39,482 nt of DNA from Aneurinibacillus terranovensis DSM 18919 (GTDB lineage Bacteria; Bacillota; Bacilli; Aneurinibacillales; Aneurinibacillaceae), in NCBI RefSeq assembly GCF_000430625.1, contig NZ_AUMJ01000056.1:1-39482 (forward strand), in the 5' to 3' direction. The notes under the pieces are model-generated. The model worked only from the letters and a program-made list of their open reading frames with translations, did no database searches and was not told the DNA's origin. How positions within the stretch are numbered: position 1 is the stretch's first letter; each line of letters begins with the position of its first letter. This document shows, piece by piece, positions 29,657 through 38,670 of this stretch. The translations under genes were made by a program, and so were the position numbers.

Positions 29657-32626
29657 CTAGCTGTTGTAAAACTTAATTGTACGGTATGGCGGGTTATACG
29701 TATTACCGTATTTATCAATGACCTGCGGCGTAGAAATGGCAACCTGTTCCGTAGCAAAGTACTGTTTTGCAGAAGTAATCTGCGATGTAGCCGGGTCGAT
29801 GTAAGGGAACGGTCCCTCCATTTGCATCGGCGAACCAATTCCGAAGCGAGTAGCGTTCATTTTCCCTAACAGCATACGGCGGTCACCTGCGGCCCACGGC
29901 GCGTTAATCTCCCCAAGCTGTAACCCATTACGAGTCGCAAAGTACATATCACCTTTCAACAGATTCGTGCCGTCCGGACTCGCATATTTGTAGAACAATT
30001 CCGCTTTCTTAATGGCCACCATGGCGTTCAAAGAGCCAATCGCAAAATCAGGGGTTACATACCTCGGTGCAGAACCCATATATGCCTTTTCCGTATCTAA
30101 TTGCTCAAGCAATAGATTGTAGTATTTAGAAGCGTCGACACCATTTGGAACGGTCAAATTAAAGTAGCTTACGTTGGTGGCATACGAGTAAGACATTTTT
30201 GGTAACTTGTCCGTGTTATTTACGCCAGATGCGGTTGTAAAGTACACTTTCCCAGATTCAAAATCGACCGCATAATCCCCGTTATTAATCACACCTTTTA
30301 CAAAATCCCATGTCCCGCGCTTTAATGTGGTAGTTCCCACGACGGCCGTTATTTGGTTCACCTGCGCGGTTTGCTTACGACCGTGTTCATCCAACCATTG
30401 CTTGGTACGCGGACGTACGATAGGCGGGCGTTGTGCTTGAAGAGCACCGGATGTTTGACCGCAGAGCAAATCGACAACCCAAGCTGCATTTGATGTCGAT
30501 GGAATTCCGTTTTGCCCAGGCGTAACAGTTTTAATTTCAGCTGCGGCTACCGCTTCATTATCTACCTCTACAGCTCCGTATTCATCAGAAACACATAGCA
30601 TTTCAAGCGACAGCTTTTGGTCAATGACTCGCTGGAAGCGCATATTTACATTCGCGAGATTTCGAGCGACGATGTCGTAATTGAACGGCCCATTCATTAG
30701 CTCCACTTGAGCTTCCTTAGAAATAATCGTTGCCCGTTTCAACCATTCGGCCCCAAATTCAAGCAGGAAGGTTTCAACGCCTTCGGAAGGGATACCATCA
30801 TATTCACCCACTACGAAATCGTCCTGCGTATACAGGTCCTCTGATTGGAACTCAACTGGAATTCTGTAGGTGGTCCCGCTAAATGGTTCCGCCATAACGA
30901 GCTGCAGGAATTTTAAGTCCTGGAACACCTGACGCATAAAAGCTAGGCTAACGATAGGAACCTGCGCCAAATCACCAGTTGAGGTCGCGGCGCTGTCCGT
31001 AATCACACCATCTTGAATAGCCACAGCAGAGTCATTTAAGGTCTGCATCATTTTGCGGTACTCTTCATGGTTTTCACGGTCCATCTTTTTCATGATGCGG
31101 TCAACAATTTCGTTGTTTCCTTCACGCAGTTTTTTATCAACCCGGAAGTTTTTATCGATGGCACGGAAGCGATCGTCAAAGGCATCCTGTAGTTTATCAA
31201 CGATAGGCTCCCATGGTTGTACTTCGCCGACAACTTGAATAGATGTATCCAGAATGGCAGCTTTTCCTCCGGCCGGCTTAATACCCAAGCCTTTCAATTT
31301 TTCAGTCACCGCTACTGAATCGATAAAAGCCTTTTCTTTCTCTACGAAAGACTCCACTTCTGCAGCATCTGTGATTTCAGCGCCCTTTGCGATCAGTGCT
31401 TCCTTCACTTTCCCGTCATACGGGAGAGCGTTCACTGCATCCGTCAAAGCTTTCTGTGCTTCTGCTTTCTTCTTAGCAACTGCTTCCTGTTCTTCCCGCT
31501 GTTTTTTCTCATTGCGGAGTTGTTCCAACTCGTCGGTAATTGCAGTGACTTGGTCTGCTTTTTCCTTTAATACAATGGCCTGGTCACATAAAGCCATATC
31601 TTTATGACCGACATTTGCTGCTTTCCACTCTCTTAATTGTTGCACTGACATCGTCAAAAAGTTCACTGAGTCATCCCCCTTATTTATGGAATCAAGTATT
31701 TCGCTCACAACTGAATCCGTTAATTCCTCCGGATTCGTAAAGGCTTCCGGTTCCGCCGGGTTTAAAACAACATCCCAAGTGAAAAGGTTGAGTTGTTTTG
31801 CTACGCCGACGGTCTTTCCGTTTACAGTCGTACCGACGATATCTCCCGTCATGCGATTGCTAAACCCAATCGGAAGCCCAGCATCAAGCATCGCCTTCAC
31901 TTGGCGGCCCATTTCCGTATCCAGCGGACGGTACTCCGCCCACACCACACCCGTCGCATCAATATAAGCATCGCGGAACTTTACCGCTTGATTAGGTACC
32001 GCTGATTCAAATCGTATTTGTCCATTGGCAGCGCGGTAGCTTCGCGGATGAGGATGTTCGCCTGCATATGGAAAGCCCGCCTGCTTAATGGCATCCAAAG
32101 CAGGTTGGTACACAGCACGCGGGTATAGCCGGGAGTTATCATTGATAGCATCTACGCGGCTCACCGGCTGCTTATACCATCCGGAAGGCTTATTGGCTCC
32201 ATCGGTGATGACTACGGCCTTTGAAAGACAAATATCCTTCATTTCGCCTACACCATCCGTTATCACAGCAAATCTAGGCTCAATAGAATCCGTAGTTACC
32301 TGTACTTTGAAACCAATCTCGCCTGTTTTCTCTTCCGCCTCTTCCTCTTCTTCCCGTGCAGCTGATTCTATTGACCAAGAACCGAAGTCTTTACTTGCTC
32401 TAACATCAATCGCTTCGTAATAGATTCGACGGTCCATTTCAGTAAGCGGTTCGTTCGCCAACCGTTTCTTGATGGCAAGCAATTCAATCGCAGAACCAGC
32501 TTGAATGATTTCTTTCATGGTTGGATCGTCAGATAACTCATCATTAACCGTTTTGTTGCCATTGTTTGGCGTAAAGCCAATGCCGGCAAAAAACTGAAGG
32601 TTTATTTTTAACCCGTTTGTTTTCAC
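29657..32626 (-). CDS. Fused prohead protease, scaffold and major capsid protein
   Basis: From the GTG at 32626 (RBS AAAGGAGGAGC) the protein is 989 residues and starts VKTNGLKINLQFFAG, a common phage capsid-gene leader. Residues about 100-320 form a prohead-protease-like domain with candidate catalytic His-191 (GEHPHP) and Ser-256 (PIGFSNRMTG). Residues about 350-470 form a Lys/Glu/Ala-rich coiled coil, likely scaffold. About 510-989 is an HK97-type major capsid protein (FLQLVMAEPFSGTTYRIPVE, EWLKRATIISKEAQVELM). These are usually two or three separate genes. Self-cleavage of the fusion would release the capsid domain. The longer frame from 32686 lacks a good RBS. Confidence 0.88.
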   Translation of the reverse strand: MKTNGLKINLQFFAGIGFTPNNGNKTVNDELSDDPTMKEIIQAGSAIELLAIKKRLANEPLTEMDRRIYYEAIDVRASKDFGSWSIESAAREEEEEAEEKTGEIGFKVQVTTDSIEPRFAVITDGVGEMKDICLSKAVVITDGANKPSGWYKQPVSRVDAINDNSRLYPRAVYQPALDAIKQAGFPYAGEHPHPRSYRAANGQIRFESAVPNQAVKFRDAYIDATGVVWAEYRPLDTEMGRQVKAMLDAGLPIGFSNRMTGDIVGTTVNGKTVGVAKQLNLFTWDVVLNPAEPEAFTNPEELTDSVVSEILDSINKGDDSVNFLTMSVQQLREWKAANVGHKDMALCDQAIVLKEKADQVTAITDELEQLRNEKKQREEQEAVAKKKAEAQKALTDAVNALPYDGKVKEALIAKGAEITDAAEVESFVEKEKAFIDSVAVTEKLKGLGIKPAGGKAAILDTSIQVVGEVQPWEPIVDKLQDAFDDRFRAIDKNFRVDKKLREGNNEIVDRIMKKMDRENHEEYRKMMQTLNDSAVAIQDGVITDSAATSTGDLAQVPIVSLAFMRQVFQDLKFLQLVMAEPFSGTTYRIPVEFQSEDLYTQDDFVVGEYDGIPSEGVETFLLEFGAEWLKRATIISKEAQVELMNGPFNYDIVARNLANVNMRFQRVIDQKLSLEMLCVSDEYGAVEVDNEAVAAAEIKTVTPGQNGIPSTSNAAWVVDLLCGQTSGALQAQRPPIVRPRTKQWLDEHGRKQTAQVNQITAVVGTTTLKRGTWDFVKGVINNGDYAVDFESGKVYFTTASGVNNTDKLPKMSYSYATNVSYFNLTVPNGVDASKYYNLLLEQLDTEKAYMGSAPRYVTPDFAIGSLNAMVAIKKAELFYKYASPDGTNLLKGDMYFATRNGLQLGEINAPWAAGDRRMLLGKMNATRFGIGSPMQMEGPFPYIDPATSQITSAKQYFATEQVAISTPQVIDKYGNTYNPPYRTIKFYNS

Positions 32627-32707
32627 ATTGCTCCTCCTTTCATCAATTTGAGAAAATAAAAAAGTGATGCTCACATACTGCACCACCGCCTTTCTAAAAA
32701 ATCATTC

Positions 32708-32917
32708 TCAGTTTTGATACGTATCCCAAATGCTATATGGTCGCGTAAAAATAGAGAATGGGTCTGAGTTGAAGGCTCTGGATGGTCCGGTGTCATTCCA
32801 CGCTTCCTTTTCCGCTTTTTCTTCCGCAGTCTCTTTCTTCACGTCAGGTGCTTTGTTTATAGTTGCCCCACAACCGCATAAAGATAGCAATAAGAAAAAG
32901 GCAATTATTTTTCTCAC
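32708..32917 (-). CDS. Small prophage lipoprotein (69 aa)
   Basis: The GTG at 32917, right behind GGAAGGAGG, starts a 69-residue product with a lipoprotein signal (IIAFFLLLSLCGCG; likely lipid-modified second Cys). A charged Lys/Glu segment and an aromatic tail follow (FSIFTRPYSIWDTYQN). It lies between the portal and capsid genes, an unusual place for a lipoprotein. A superinfection-exclusion lipoprotein is one possibility, but nothing in the sequence proves it. Confidence 0.75.
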   Translation of the reverse strand: MRKIIAFFLLLSLCGCGATINKAPDVKKETAEEKAEKEAWNDTGPSRAFNSDPFSIFTRPYSIWDTYQN

Positions 32918-33139
32918 TGTTAACCTCCTTCCTAGCATAATAAAAGCCATTATTTTGTGAATGACTTAAGTAGCAAACAAGCGAAATTCGAAGAAAAATA
33001 AAGATCGTAAAACGCGATGAATAACCTATTTTTAAATTATTTCCCGAACTGTTAATTGCGGCTCATGCCTGAAAATCGTCGTATTTGGACATTTGAAAAG
33101 CAGATAGTTTACCATAATGTAAATTATCGGACACACAAG

Positions 33140-35416
33140 TTATTCTGCCGGCAAAAATGAACATCGGCAGCGCGGATGAGCCGGCATATCCGGATGGTCA
33201 TCCATTGAATAAACATCCCCGTTGCGGCTCCGGCATACCGGACAAGTGCGCTGGTCCAGAACTGCATGCCATTCTACTTTCGTAAACCCCGCATCCTGAT
33301 AGATACGTTTCTGCATCCTGGTGTAAGCCCATGATAATTCCGTTCGGGCAATCATTTCCGCTCGCACAGGGTCAACGATGATTGGCTGGATTTGCTTCAT
33401 GAGCTCTTTCCAGCCAAGGTTATCCTCGAATCCTTCCGCTAGGGTATCCCGTAACATCGCCTGCGTTGTGCTCTTTATCCCAACAATACGAGTGGATGAT
33501 TCATTCAGTAGATCATCGTAAATATCATCCCGAACGATTCGCATTTTAAGGCTCATTTCGTGGTCTGCTGCGGGGTCTTTTGATTTCCCCTGGTTAAAGT
33601 CCATCACAAGTTGTACCGCCCGATCTGCGCCCAGTAATCCAGCCTCTGTCATATTCTTTACAATACCAACCCGGTACGTGCTTTCATTTTCATCCCAGGC
33701 GTCGTCAAGAATTGATAGAATCTCATCCGCCGAGAAGTCAAGAATGACAGAATCAGTGATAGCGCCGTAATACTCCGTCATTTTTTTATAGATAGAACGA
33801 AAAAAACGAAGGACTGTCTCCTTCGCCTTGTCTTCAATCGTTTGAAATTCTGTCCGGTCTTCTAAAACAACATCGACCACCGGCTGATTATCGCGCTTTT
33901 CTGCCGCCTGGTTGCCCACTGCATTAAGTTTACTGGTTCCTGGTATTCTCACGGTATGTGCGGCGGCCGCTTGCTGAATTTGGCCTACTTGTGCCGCTTT
34001 CCTTGCCTCTTCTTCCTCAACCAACTTAGCCATTTCCACCGGGTCTTCAATATCATACGACTCGGCGATTACCTGGATAGCTTTTTGACGGGTAATAAGT
34101 TTCTCGCCGCCATTCGCACCCAGAGCAATTTGTACACGGTCAACGATTTCATTTTCCGTCTCTGCGGTTTTCTGCGACCAAACAATGTCATATTCAACAG
34201 CATCCGGATTGATCCCGTCCAATAGTAGCTGCAAGTCTATAAGGTCGCGCAACCCGGAAAAATAACCGGCATCTCCATATTCCAGCGTGTCGGTTAGGTC
34301 GTTAAGTGTCTTAAGATAGGCTGGGTACTGTACTTTAAGGATGTCTCGGTTAATCTCTTTCCCGCCGGTTACAATCGTTTTAGGAATACCAAGGTTGAGC
34401 CAGAGCAAATCATCAAAGTATTTAATGTCGTCCATCTCTGATAGATTGGCATCGCCCTGTAATGATTTAACCTCCGCCGTTCCTACAAAGTCAGAAAGCA
34501 GATGGGCGTTTCTCGTAGGTCTGCCGTTTTTATCGATGAGTCCAACATCACGTTTATATTGAATAACATCTTGCTCTTTAGCATCATCAGGCATCTTATG
34601 GTTGAACTTTAGTACGCTCCTAAATTCCCGCCGGATGGCAGCTGCTTTCTCCATCCTCTCAAGAATTTTATGCGTTTTCCGTGCGGAAGCATAATGAGAA
34701 GTTCCATAAGGAAGTGTTTCTTCCATCAGCCAGCGAACGTGATTCATCTGGTATAGCGCGAAGTCTGTACGACTTACACTTGGCGGACCGATTTCCATTA
34801 GCGTGTTGATTTGAGTGCGCGGGTCAATCTGCGAAAAGGCCCGCTCGATATCTGGAAATTCCCCGAATTCATCCGAGTTCCGCTTGATTGTGAGTGCAGG
34901 AGCCCGCCTGATATCAAGAACCAGACCAGCTGACAGGTCAACAATGGGATTTAAGAATAAATCCCCATCCCTGGGCAACGCACGCAAGTAGTTTTCAGCT
35001 TTTGCGGAAAGTTTCGTTCGTTTAAGGAAATCATCAATCACCTGCTGCGCGATATTCGAACCTGCAGTTAAACGATTGAGTGATTTCCCACGACGCTTAA
35101 GCAGCTTCCTATGCTCTTCACTGCCCTGTACAACGACTTTAAAGCCACCCCTTGCAGCATCTGCCGCTACCCTCTTATTGGTCATGGCAAACCGCAAATC
35201 GTTCTTACACAGCTCCTGTACGTCTCTTATAATGCTTATCCGGTCCACTGCAACCTGAAATTGGTCAAACACATATAATGAATGTGATTCCGCATAGGAA
35301 GCCATGGGTATTTCGTCTTTTCCCGGTCTATCCTGATTGGATTCAGGTAGCGTTGATTGCTTACGACCGAAAAAGTCCAATACCCGAGTTTTTAAAGCTG
35401 ACATCCTTCCTGCCAT
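33140..35416 (-). CDS. Portal protein fused to SPP1 gp7/MuF-like minor head protein
   Basis: The 758-residue protein combines two proteins normally encoded separately. Residues 1-480 look like a portal protein: KTRVLDFFGRKQ, MEETLPYGTSHYASARKTHKI, DLLWLNLGIPKTIVTGGKEI and TDTLEYGDAGYFSG. Residues about 540-758 are a MuF/gp7 head-morphogenesis domain, ending with VRAEMIARTELSWAYTRMQK, HAVLDQRTCPVCRSRNG and PAHPRCRCSFLPAE. That CxxC ... HPRCRC end is the family hallmark. The portal forms the DNA entry ring; the MuF part is packaged and ejected with the DNA in some phages. It is 15 bp behind TerL. Confidence 0.9.
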   Translation of the reverse strand: MAGRMSALKTRVLDFFGRKQSTLPESNQDRPGKDEIPMASYAESHSLYVFDQFQVAVDRISIIRDVQELCKNDLRFAMTNKRVAADAARGGFKVVVQGSEEHRKLLKRRGKSLNRLTAGSNIAQQVIDDFLKRTKLSAKAENYLRALPRDGDLFLNPIVDLSAGLVLDIRRAPALTIKRNSDEFGEFPDIERAFSQIDPRTQINTLMEIGPPSVSRTDFALYQMNHVRWLMEETLPYGTSHYASARKTHKILERMEKAAAIRREFRSVLKFNHKMPDDAKEQDVIQYKRDVGLIDKNGRPTRNAHLLSDFVGTAEVKSLQGDANLSEMDDIKYFDDLLWLNLGIPKTIVTGGKEINRDILKVQYPAYLKTLNDLTDTLEYGDAGYFSGLRDLIDLQLLLDGINPDAVEYDIVWSQKTAETENEIVDRVQIALGANGGEKLITRQKAIQVIAESYDIEDPVEMAKLVEEEEARKAAQVGQIQQAAAAHTVRIPGTSKLNAVGNQAAEKRDNQPVVDVVLEDRTEFQTIEDKAKETVLRFFRSIYKKMTEYYGAITDSVILDFSADEILSILDDAWDENESTYRVGIVKNMTEAGLLGADRAVQLVMDFNQGKSKDPAADHEMSLKMRIVRDDIYDDLLNESSTRIVGIKSTTQAMLRDTLAEGFEDNLGWKELMKQIQPIIVDPVRAEMIARTELSWAYTRMQKRIYQDAGFTKVEWHAVLDQRTCPVCRSRNGDVYSMDDHPDMPAHPRCRCSFLPAE

Positions 35417-35431
35417 AGTATCACCTCCAAT

Positions 35432-36916
35432 CTATAAGCCTAAAATATCATCAGGATTTATTTCTATTGCGGAACCTAAAATAACAGGAGCATCCATCAT
35501 CTCCACCAGCCCGGTCGTAGCATCCGGAGCATCATCATGCTTGTTCTTCCCTTCCTTCTGATACTCCGTCATGGCCTTGTAATACTCCGGCCATCGGGTT
35601 TTCCAATCAATTGGGAAATATATATGCTCCATGACATACACGCTATTAGAAAGGATTCTGGCCTGCTTATTCTTGCTCTGGTGGAACCACTGCACGTTGA
35701 CCTTACGAGTGTTGTGTCGTTCCCATATGAGCCGTTCCACGTTGCGAGCAAAGGAGCGACCGCCGTTGTTTGACTCTATCTTTGCGGTGACTACGTTGTT
35801 ACGGACCAGAATAGCTGCTGTCTGTGGTTCTGTAATCTCCATGCCCTCTTTGGTATAGAGAACATCCAGCATATATAGTTCGCCCTGGTACACACCGGCA
35901 ATCGGGGCGCACAGGTAATCCTCCCCGGTGTCTGCGGTATCCACGTAGGCGATAATCTTTTCAAACAACAAATTACCGTCACTATCTCTCGGCAACTCTT
36001 CATACGTCTTAAACGACTTGTACAGCCTGCCTTTCATGTCAACGGGCTTTTGGTAATAGTTCGCGTTAAGTATCGCCTCGTCCATCGTTTTCTTAAAGCT
36101 TTCCAGTCGCTTCTTGCTCAACAGGTCAGGACACAGCATGTTTCCTTCCTCATCCTCTACGGGCATCAGTAACACATACCATTCATCAGCTTCTGGACCA
36201 TCTAGTATCCGACCACACAGGTCTTTCTTGCTCCACCGTGTCATGTTGATGATTTTAATAGAGTGTTCCTTCTGCTCTTGCCGGGAAAGAAACGTACCCG
36301 TATACCATTGCCACTGTTTATCCAATGCCAGCTCGTTAAAGGCTTCCTCTGCGTTCTTCACAGGGTCGTCTACGATAAGAATGTTACCGCCGCGCCCTGT
36401 TACTGAACCGCCGATACCAGCGCCTTTATAACTGAAGAATTGTCCTTCCAACGCCCATTGTCGAAAGGAGGCATTCCCATCCGCTATCTTCACACCCGGG
36501 AAAATGTCACTAAAGACAATCTCATGGGGGAAAGCTTTTTCTTCGCTTATCCCATCCCGGGTAAACCGAGAAAAGTCCGTAGCCAGTGACTCGTTATAGG
36601 AAGCTGTAATGATTCGGTTTGTTTGGTTCTGCCCGAATACCCACTCACAAAATAAAATAAGCGTCCGGCTTTTCCCGTGACGCGGTGGAAGGTTCATCAT
36701 TAAGTTTTCGTACGACTCACCGTTTGGTTTCAATAGCGTGCCCCTGTATAACGATTCAAGCGTATGGCAAATGGTTTTCAGATGATGGCGATGCTCTTTG
36801 TAAAATTCAGGAGCACGAACCTTACAATATTCCCAAAACGAATCACGCGCTGCTTCAATCTTCTTCTCGCGAATGCGGCGGAGTTTTTCCTCTTTTAGCT
36901 GTCTAATCGTTGTCAT
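35432..36916 (-). CDS. Terminase large subunit
   Basis: This 494-residue motor protein has an ATPase with Walker A PPRHGKSRT (77-85) and Walker B ILIVDD (179-184). The coupling motif is NMTRWSKKD (about 226-234). A C-terminal RNase-H-like nuclease domain follows, with AYVDTADTGEDY (about 327) and KHDDAPDATTGLVEM near the end. It cuts and packages phage DNA together with the small subunit, whose gene overlaps it by 14 bp. The full catalytic set suggests a functional packaging motor. Confidence 0.95.
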   Translation of the reverse strand: MTTIRQLKEEKLRRIREKKIEAARDSFWEYCKVRAPEFYKEHRHHLKTICHTLESLYRGTLLKPNGESYENLMMNLPPRHGKSRTLILFCEWVFGQNQTNRIITASYNESLATDFSRFTRDGISEEKAFPHEIVFSDIFPGVKIADGNASFRQWALEGQFFSYKGAGIGGSVTGRGGNILIVDDPVKNAEEAFNELALDKQWQWYTGTFLSRQEQKEHSIKIINMTRWSKKDLCGRILDGPEADEWYVLLMPVEDEEGNMLCPDLLSKKRLESFKKTMDEAILNANYYQKPVDMKGRLYKSFKTYEELPRDSDGNLLFEKIIAYVDTADTGEDYLCAPIAGVYQGELYMLDVLYTKEGMEITEPQTAAILVRNNVVTAKIESNNGGRSFARNVERLIWERHNTRKVNVQWFHQSKNKQARILSNSVYVMEHIYFPIDWKTRWPEYYKAMTEYQKEGKNKHDDAPDATTGLVEMMDAPVILGSAIEINPDDILGL

Positions 36917-37436
36917 ATTGCTTCAGCACCTTATCCAGTTCCTCGTCGGTAAGATAACTGAGGTCAACGTTTTTATTTATGATTGCACCAGAATGCTCAA
37001 TCTGTTCTTTGAACATCCCTAGATGCTTGCCAAGTAATTCAAGGGCCTTCATCTTGTCATTCAACTTGATTTCCTTCTTAATGCCACCTTTAGGCAGCAT
37101 CGTTTCCGTAATCGATTGGATGACCGAACCATCAACCTCGCTGCTGTCTTTCAGGGTGATTCTGTCTCCATCCCACTCCACATAATCCTTTAGGTCCGAG
37201 AATGCAATCTTGGCTAACTGCTCCACAATGCGATCCTGAGAAACTCCTGTCCGTCTCGAACGCTCTGCCATGGCCTTGGCGATTGCATCTGAAACTGAAG
37301 TTTTCTGAAGGAGCTGATACCCTTGCTGTTCAGCTGTCCTCACACTAAATCCAGCCCGTATGGCTGCCTGGGTAGCGTTTAGGTCAATCAGATACTCATC
37401 AACAAACCTCTGCTGTTTAGGAGTTAATTTCGCCAT
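36903..37436 (-). CDS. Terminase small subunit
   Basis: The 177-residue protein begins MAKLTPKQQRFVDEYLIDLN and ATQAAIRAGFSVRTAEQQGY, the classic N-terminal HTH of the terminase small subunit (Terminase_2 family). A helical oligomerisation part follows, with KEIKLNDKMKALELLGKHLG and an acidic end. It recognises the packaging site, probably within or close to this gene. It is the first gene of the late operon; RBS GGAGGTGGGTGATG. Confidence 0.95.
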   Translation of the reverse strand: MAKLTPKQQRFVDEYLIDLNATQAAIRAGFSVRTAEQQGYQLLQKTSVSDAIAKAMAERSRRTGVSQDRIVEQLAKIAFSDLKDYVEWDGDRITLKDSSEVDGSVIQSITETMLPKGGIKKEIKLNDKMKALELLGKHLGMFKEQIEHSGAIINKNVDLSYLTDEELDKVLKQYDND

Positions 37437-37471
37437 CTACATCATCACCCACCTCCAAAGTTCATATAAAA

Positions 37472-37494
37472 GAAAAAGCCACTCTCAGAGCGGT
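37472..37494 (-). terminator. Terminator hairpin in the terS leader
   Basis: Stem CCGCTC/GAGTGG (37488-37493 with 37479-37484) is followed on the minus strand by CTTTTTC. It lies 35 bp upstream of terS and below a weak candidate promoter. No minus-strand gene ends here, so it may be an attenuator of the late operon. Confidence 0.7.
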
Positions 37495-37507
37495 TAAATT
37501 TCTTTCT

Positions 37508-37536
37508 ATTTTGGTAAATTTTACTATTAACTTCAA
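37508..37536 (-). promoter_or_regulatory. Weak candidate late-operon promoter
   Basis: TTGAAG (37531-37536), 17-bp spacer, CAAAAT (37508-37513) on the minus strand, upstream of the leader terminator and terS. The match to the SigA consensus is poor; the phage late activator may be needed. Confidence 0.4.
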
Positions 37537-37632
37537 TTTAATCTCCATTATTTCATCACCATTAATCAATTCACAATAGAAGGATTACTTCTCTTTTTGT
37601 AGAAATTTGTAAAAGAATGGAGGTGAAAATGA

Positions 37633-37995
37633 ATGTCGGAGACTACTTTTTATAATAAACGCGGTGAGCCTATAGCTTACACTCAAGACGGCGAACATAT
37701 TTACTTGTTTAATGGTAAGCCTGTAGCGTATCTATACCAAAACTCCGTTTATACTTATTCCGGTAAACATTTGGGTGTCTATGAAAATGGATGGATACGC
37801 GATAATAATGGGCAATGTGTTTTCTTTACAAGTGAAGCTACAGGTGGACCAATGAAGCCCATGAAACAAATGAAACCTATGAAAAATCTTAAACAACTTA
37901 AACCCTTAAAATCATTAAAGCAAATCAAACCCGCTCGCGCGATGAATTCATCTCAATGGTCTGAGCTATCATCTGGAATCTTCTTTGATGTATAA
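37633..37995 (+). CDS. 4-fold beta-flower protein with Lys/Pro-rich repeat tail
   Basis: The 120-residue protein starts with the repeated pattern of the 4-fold beta-flower family: YNKRGEPIAYTQDGEHIYL, FNGKPVAYLYQNSVYTYSGK, GVYENGWIRDNNGQCVFF (1-65). A repetitive stretch of MKPMK, QLKPLK and QIKP units follows (about 73-101), very basic and likely nucleic-acid or surface binding, and an ordered end SELSSGIFFDV. It has a strong RBS GGAGGTGAAAA and reads opposite to the late operon, so it is expressed separately, possibly in the lysogen. The cellular role of the family is unknown. Confidence 0.8.
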   Translation: MSETTFYNKRGEPIAYTQDGEHIYLFNGKPVAYLYQNSVYTYSGKHLGVYENGWIRDNNGQCVFFTSEATGGPMKPMKQMKPMKNLKQLKPLKSLKQIKPARAMNSSQWSELSSGIFFDV

Positions 37996-38156
37996 AACAA
38001 AAGGGCCGTTCCGATAGGAATGGCCTCTTCGCAATCCTTACTTGTGTCCAGTTTACCGAGTACACATTTTAACCCGTAAAAATGTCCAGAATGTAATGCA
38101 AAAAGGTCTGCTCTCAGCTTCTCTCTCACGAAACTATACTTGATGTTCTGGGTCAC
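37953..38156 (-). CDS. Possible small protein, doubtful
   Basis: A 67-codon frame with a GTG start opposes the 3' end of the beta-flower gene. Its codons look plausible but there is no well-placed RBS (GAGGTGA is about 20 nt away), and a terminator-like hairpin lies inside it. Kept only as a weak candidate. Confidence 0.3.
   Translation of the reverse strand: MTQNIKYSFVREKLRADLFALHSGHFYGLKCVLGKLDTSKDCEEAIPIGTALLFYTSKKIPDDSSDH
38004..38028. terminator. Hairpin behind the beta-flower gene
   Basis: GGCCGTTCC/GGAATGGCC (9-bp stem, one G-T pair in the plus strand, loop GATA) lies 10 bp behind the stop codon at 37995. The T-tract exists only in the minus direction (CTTTTGTTTT), where the stem has one A-C mismatch. 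It is probably a terminator for one or both strands. Confidence 0.6.
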
Positions 38157-38215
38157 GCTGTCTGATCACTACATATCACCTCATCTCCTAACTGATGTAA
38201 TAGGTATGTAAAATA

Positions 38216-38238
38216 AAAAGCACCCCGAAGGATGCTTC
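38216..38238 (-). terminator. UUCG-tetraloop terminator
   Basis: On the minus strand AAGCATCC-TTCG-GGGTGCTT forms an 8-bp stem (one G-T) with a very stable tetraloop, followed by TTTATTTT. It closes the gene at 38245-38502. Confidence 0.85.
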
Positions 38239-38244
38239 CAAGAA

Positions 38245-38502
38245 TCAGTTTTTAGGTTTTCTGGGAACAAGATTTTTCAATACTTCAGGATCGTAGTTTA
38301 CCTCTTGACTTTTTTCCTTCTTTAAATACACAACAACAATATTCACAAGTCGTGAAGGGTCGTTTTCAATTGTTTTAAGCCCTAAATCCTGAACATCTAC
38401 ACTAATGACTTCATCATCTCGAAGTTCTGATAAAAAATCATTTGCTCTTTTTTTAGCGTCAGTCAATTCTCCGTAGAAAATATCAATTTGTTTAAATGTC
38501 AT
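38245..38502 (-). CDS. Small hypothetical protein (85 aa), Cse60-like size and pattern
   Basis: The ATG at 38502 follows GGGGGAGGTG closely, so the open frame further upstream (to 38556) is not used. The 85-residue product has an alpha/beta pattern: FKQIDIFYGEL, KKRANDFLSELRDDEVISV, VQDLGLKTI, VNIVVVYLKKEKS. It is reminiscent of small Bacillales proteins such as Cse60, which are nucleic-acid or stress related, but this is a weak impression. It has its own terminator, so it is a single-gene transcript in the accessory end of the prophage. Confidence 0.7.
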   Translation of the reverse strand: MTFKQIDIFYGELTDAKKRANDFLSELRDDEVISVDVQDLGLKTIENDPSRLVNIVVVYLKKEKSQEVNYDPEVLKNLVPRKPKN

Positions 38503-38556
38503 ATTCCTCACCTCCCCCTGCCTAACTATTCGACAAAAGGAGATATTTTCCTGCAA

Positions 38557-38670
38557 AATTTAGCCCGCCGCTCGCCACTCAATCTAATTAAGCAGCCAAC
38601 GCCGGACTAAAGCCCAGCGTGCACTTTGTATCGGATAACATAACGTGACAATCCGTTCCCCGTATTTTTT
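38557..38670. other. Short intergenic stretch
   Basis: Nothing recognisable is seen between the two small minus-strand genes, apart from presumed promoter sequence for the gene at 38502. Confidence 0.4.
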
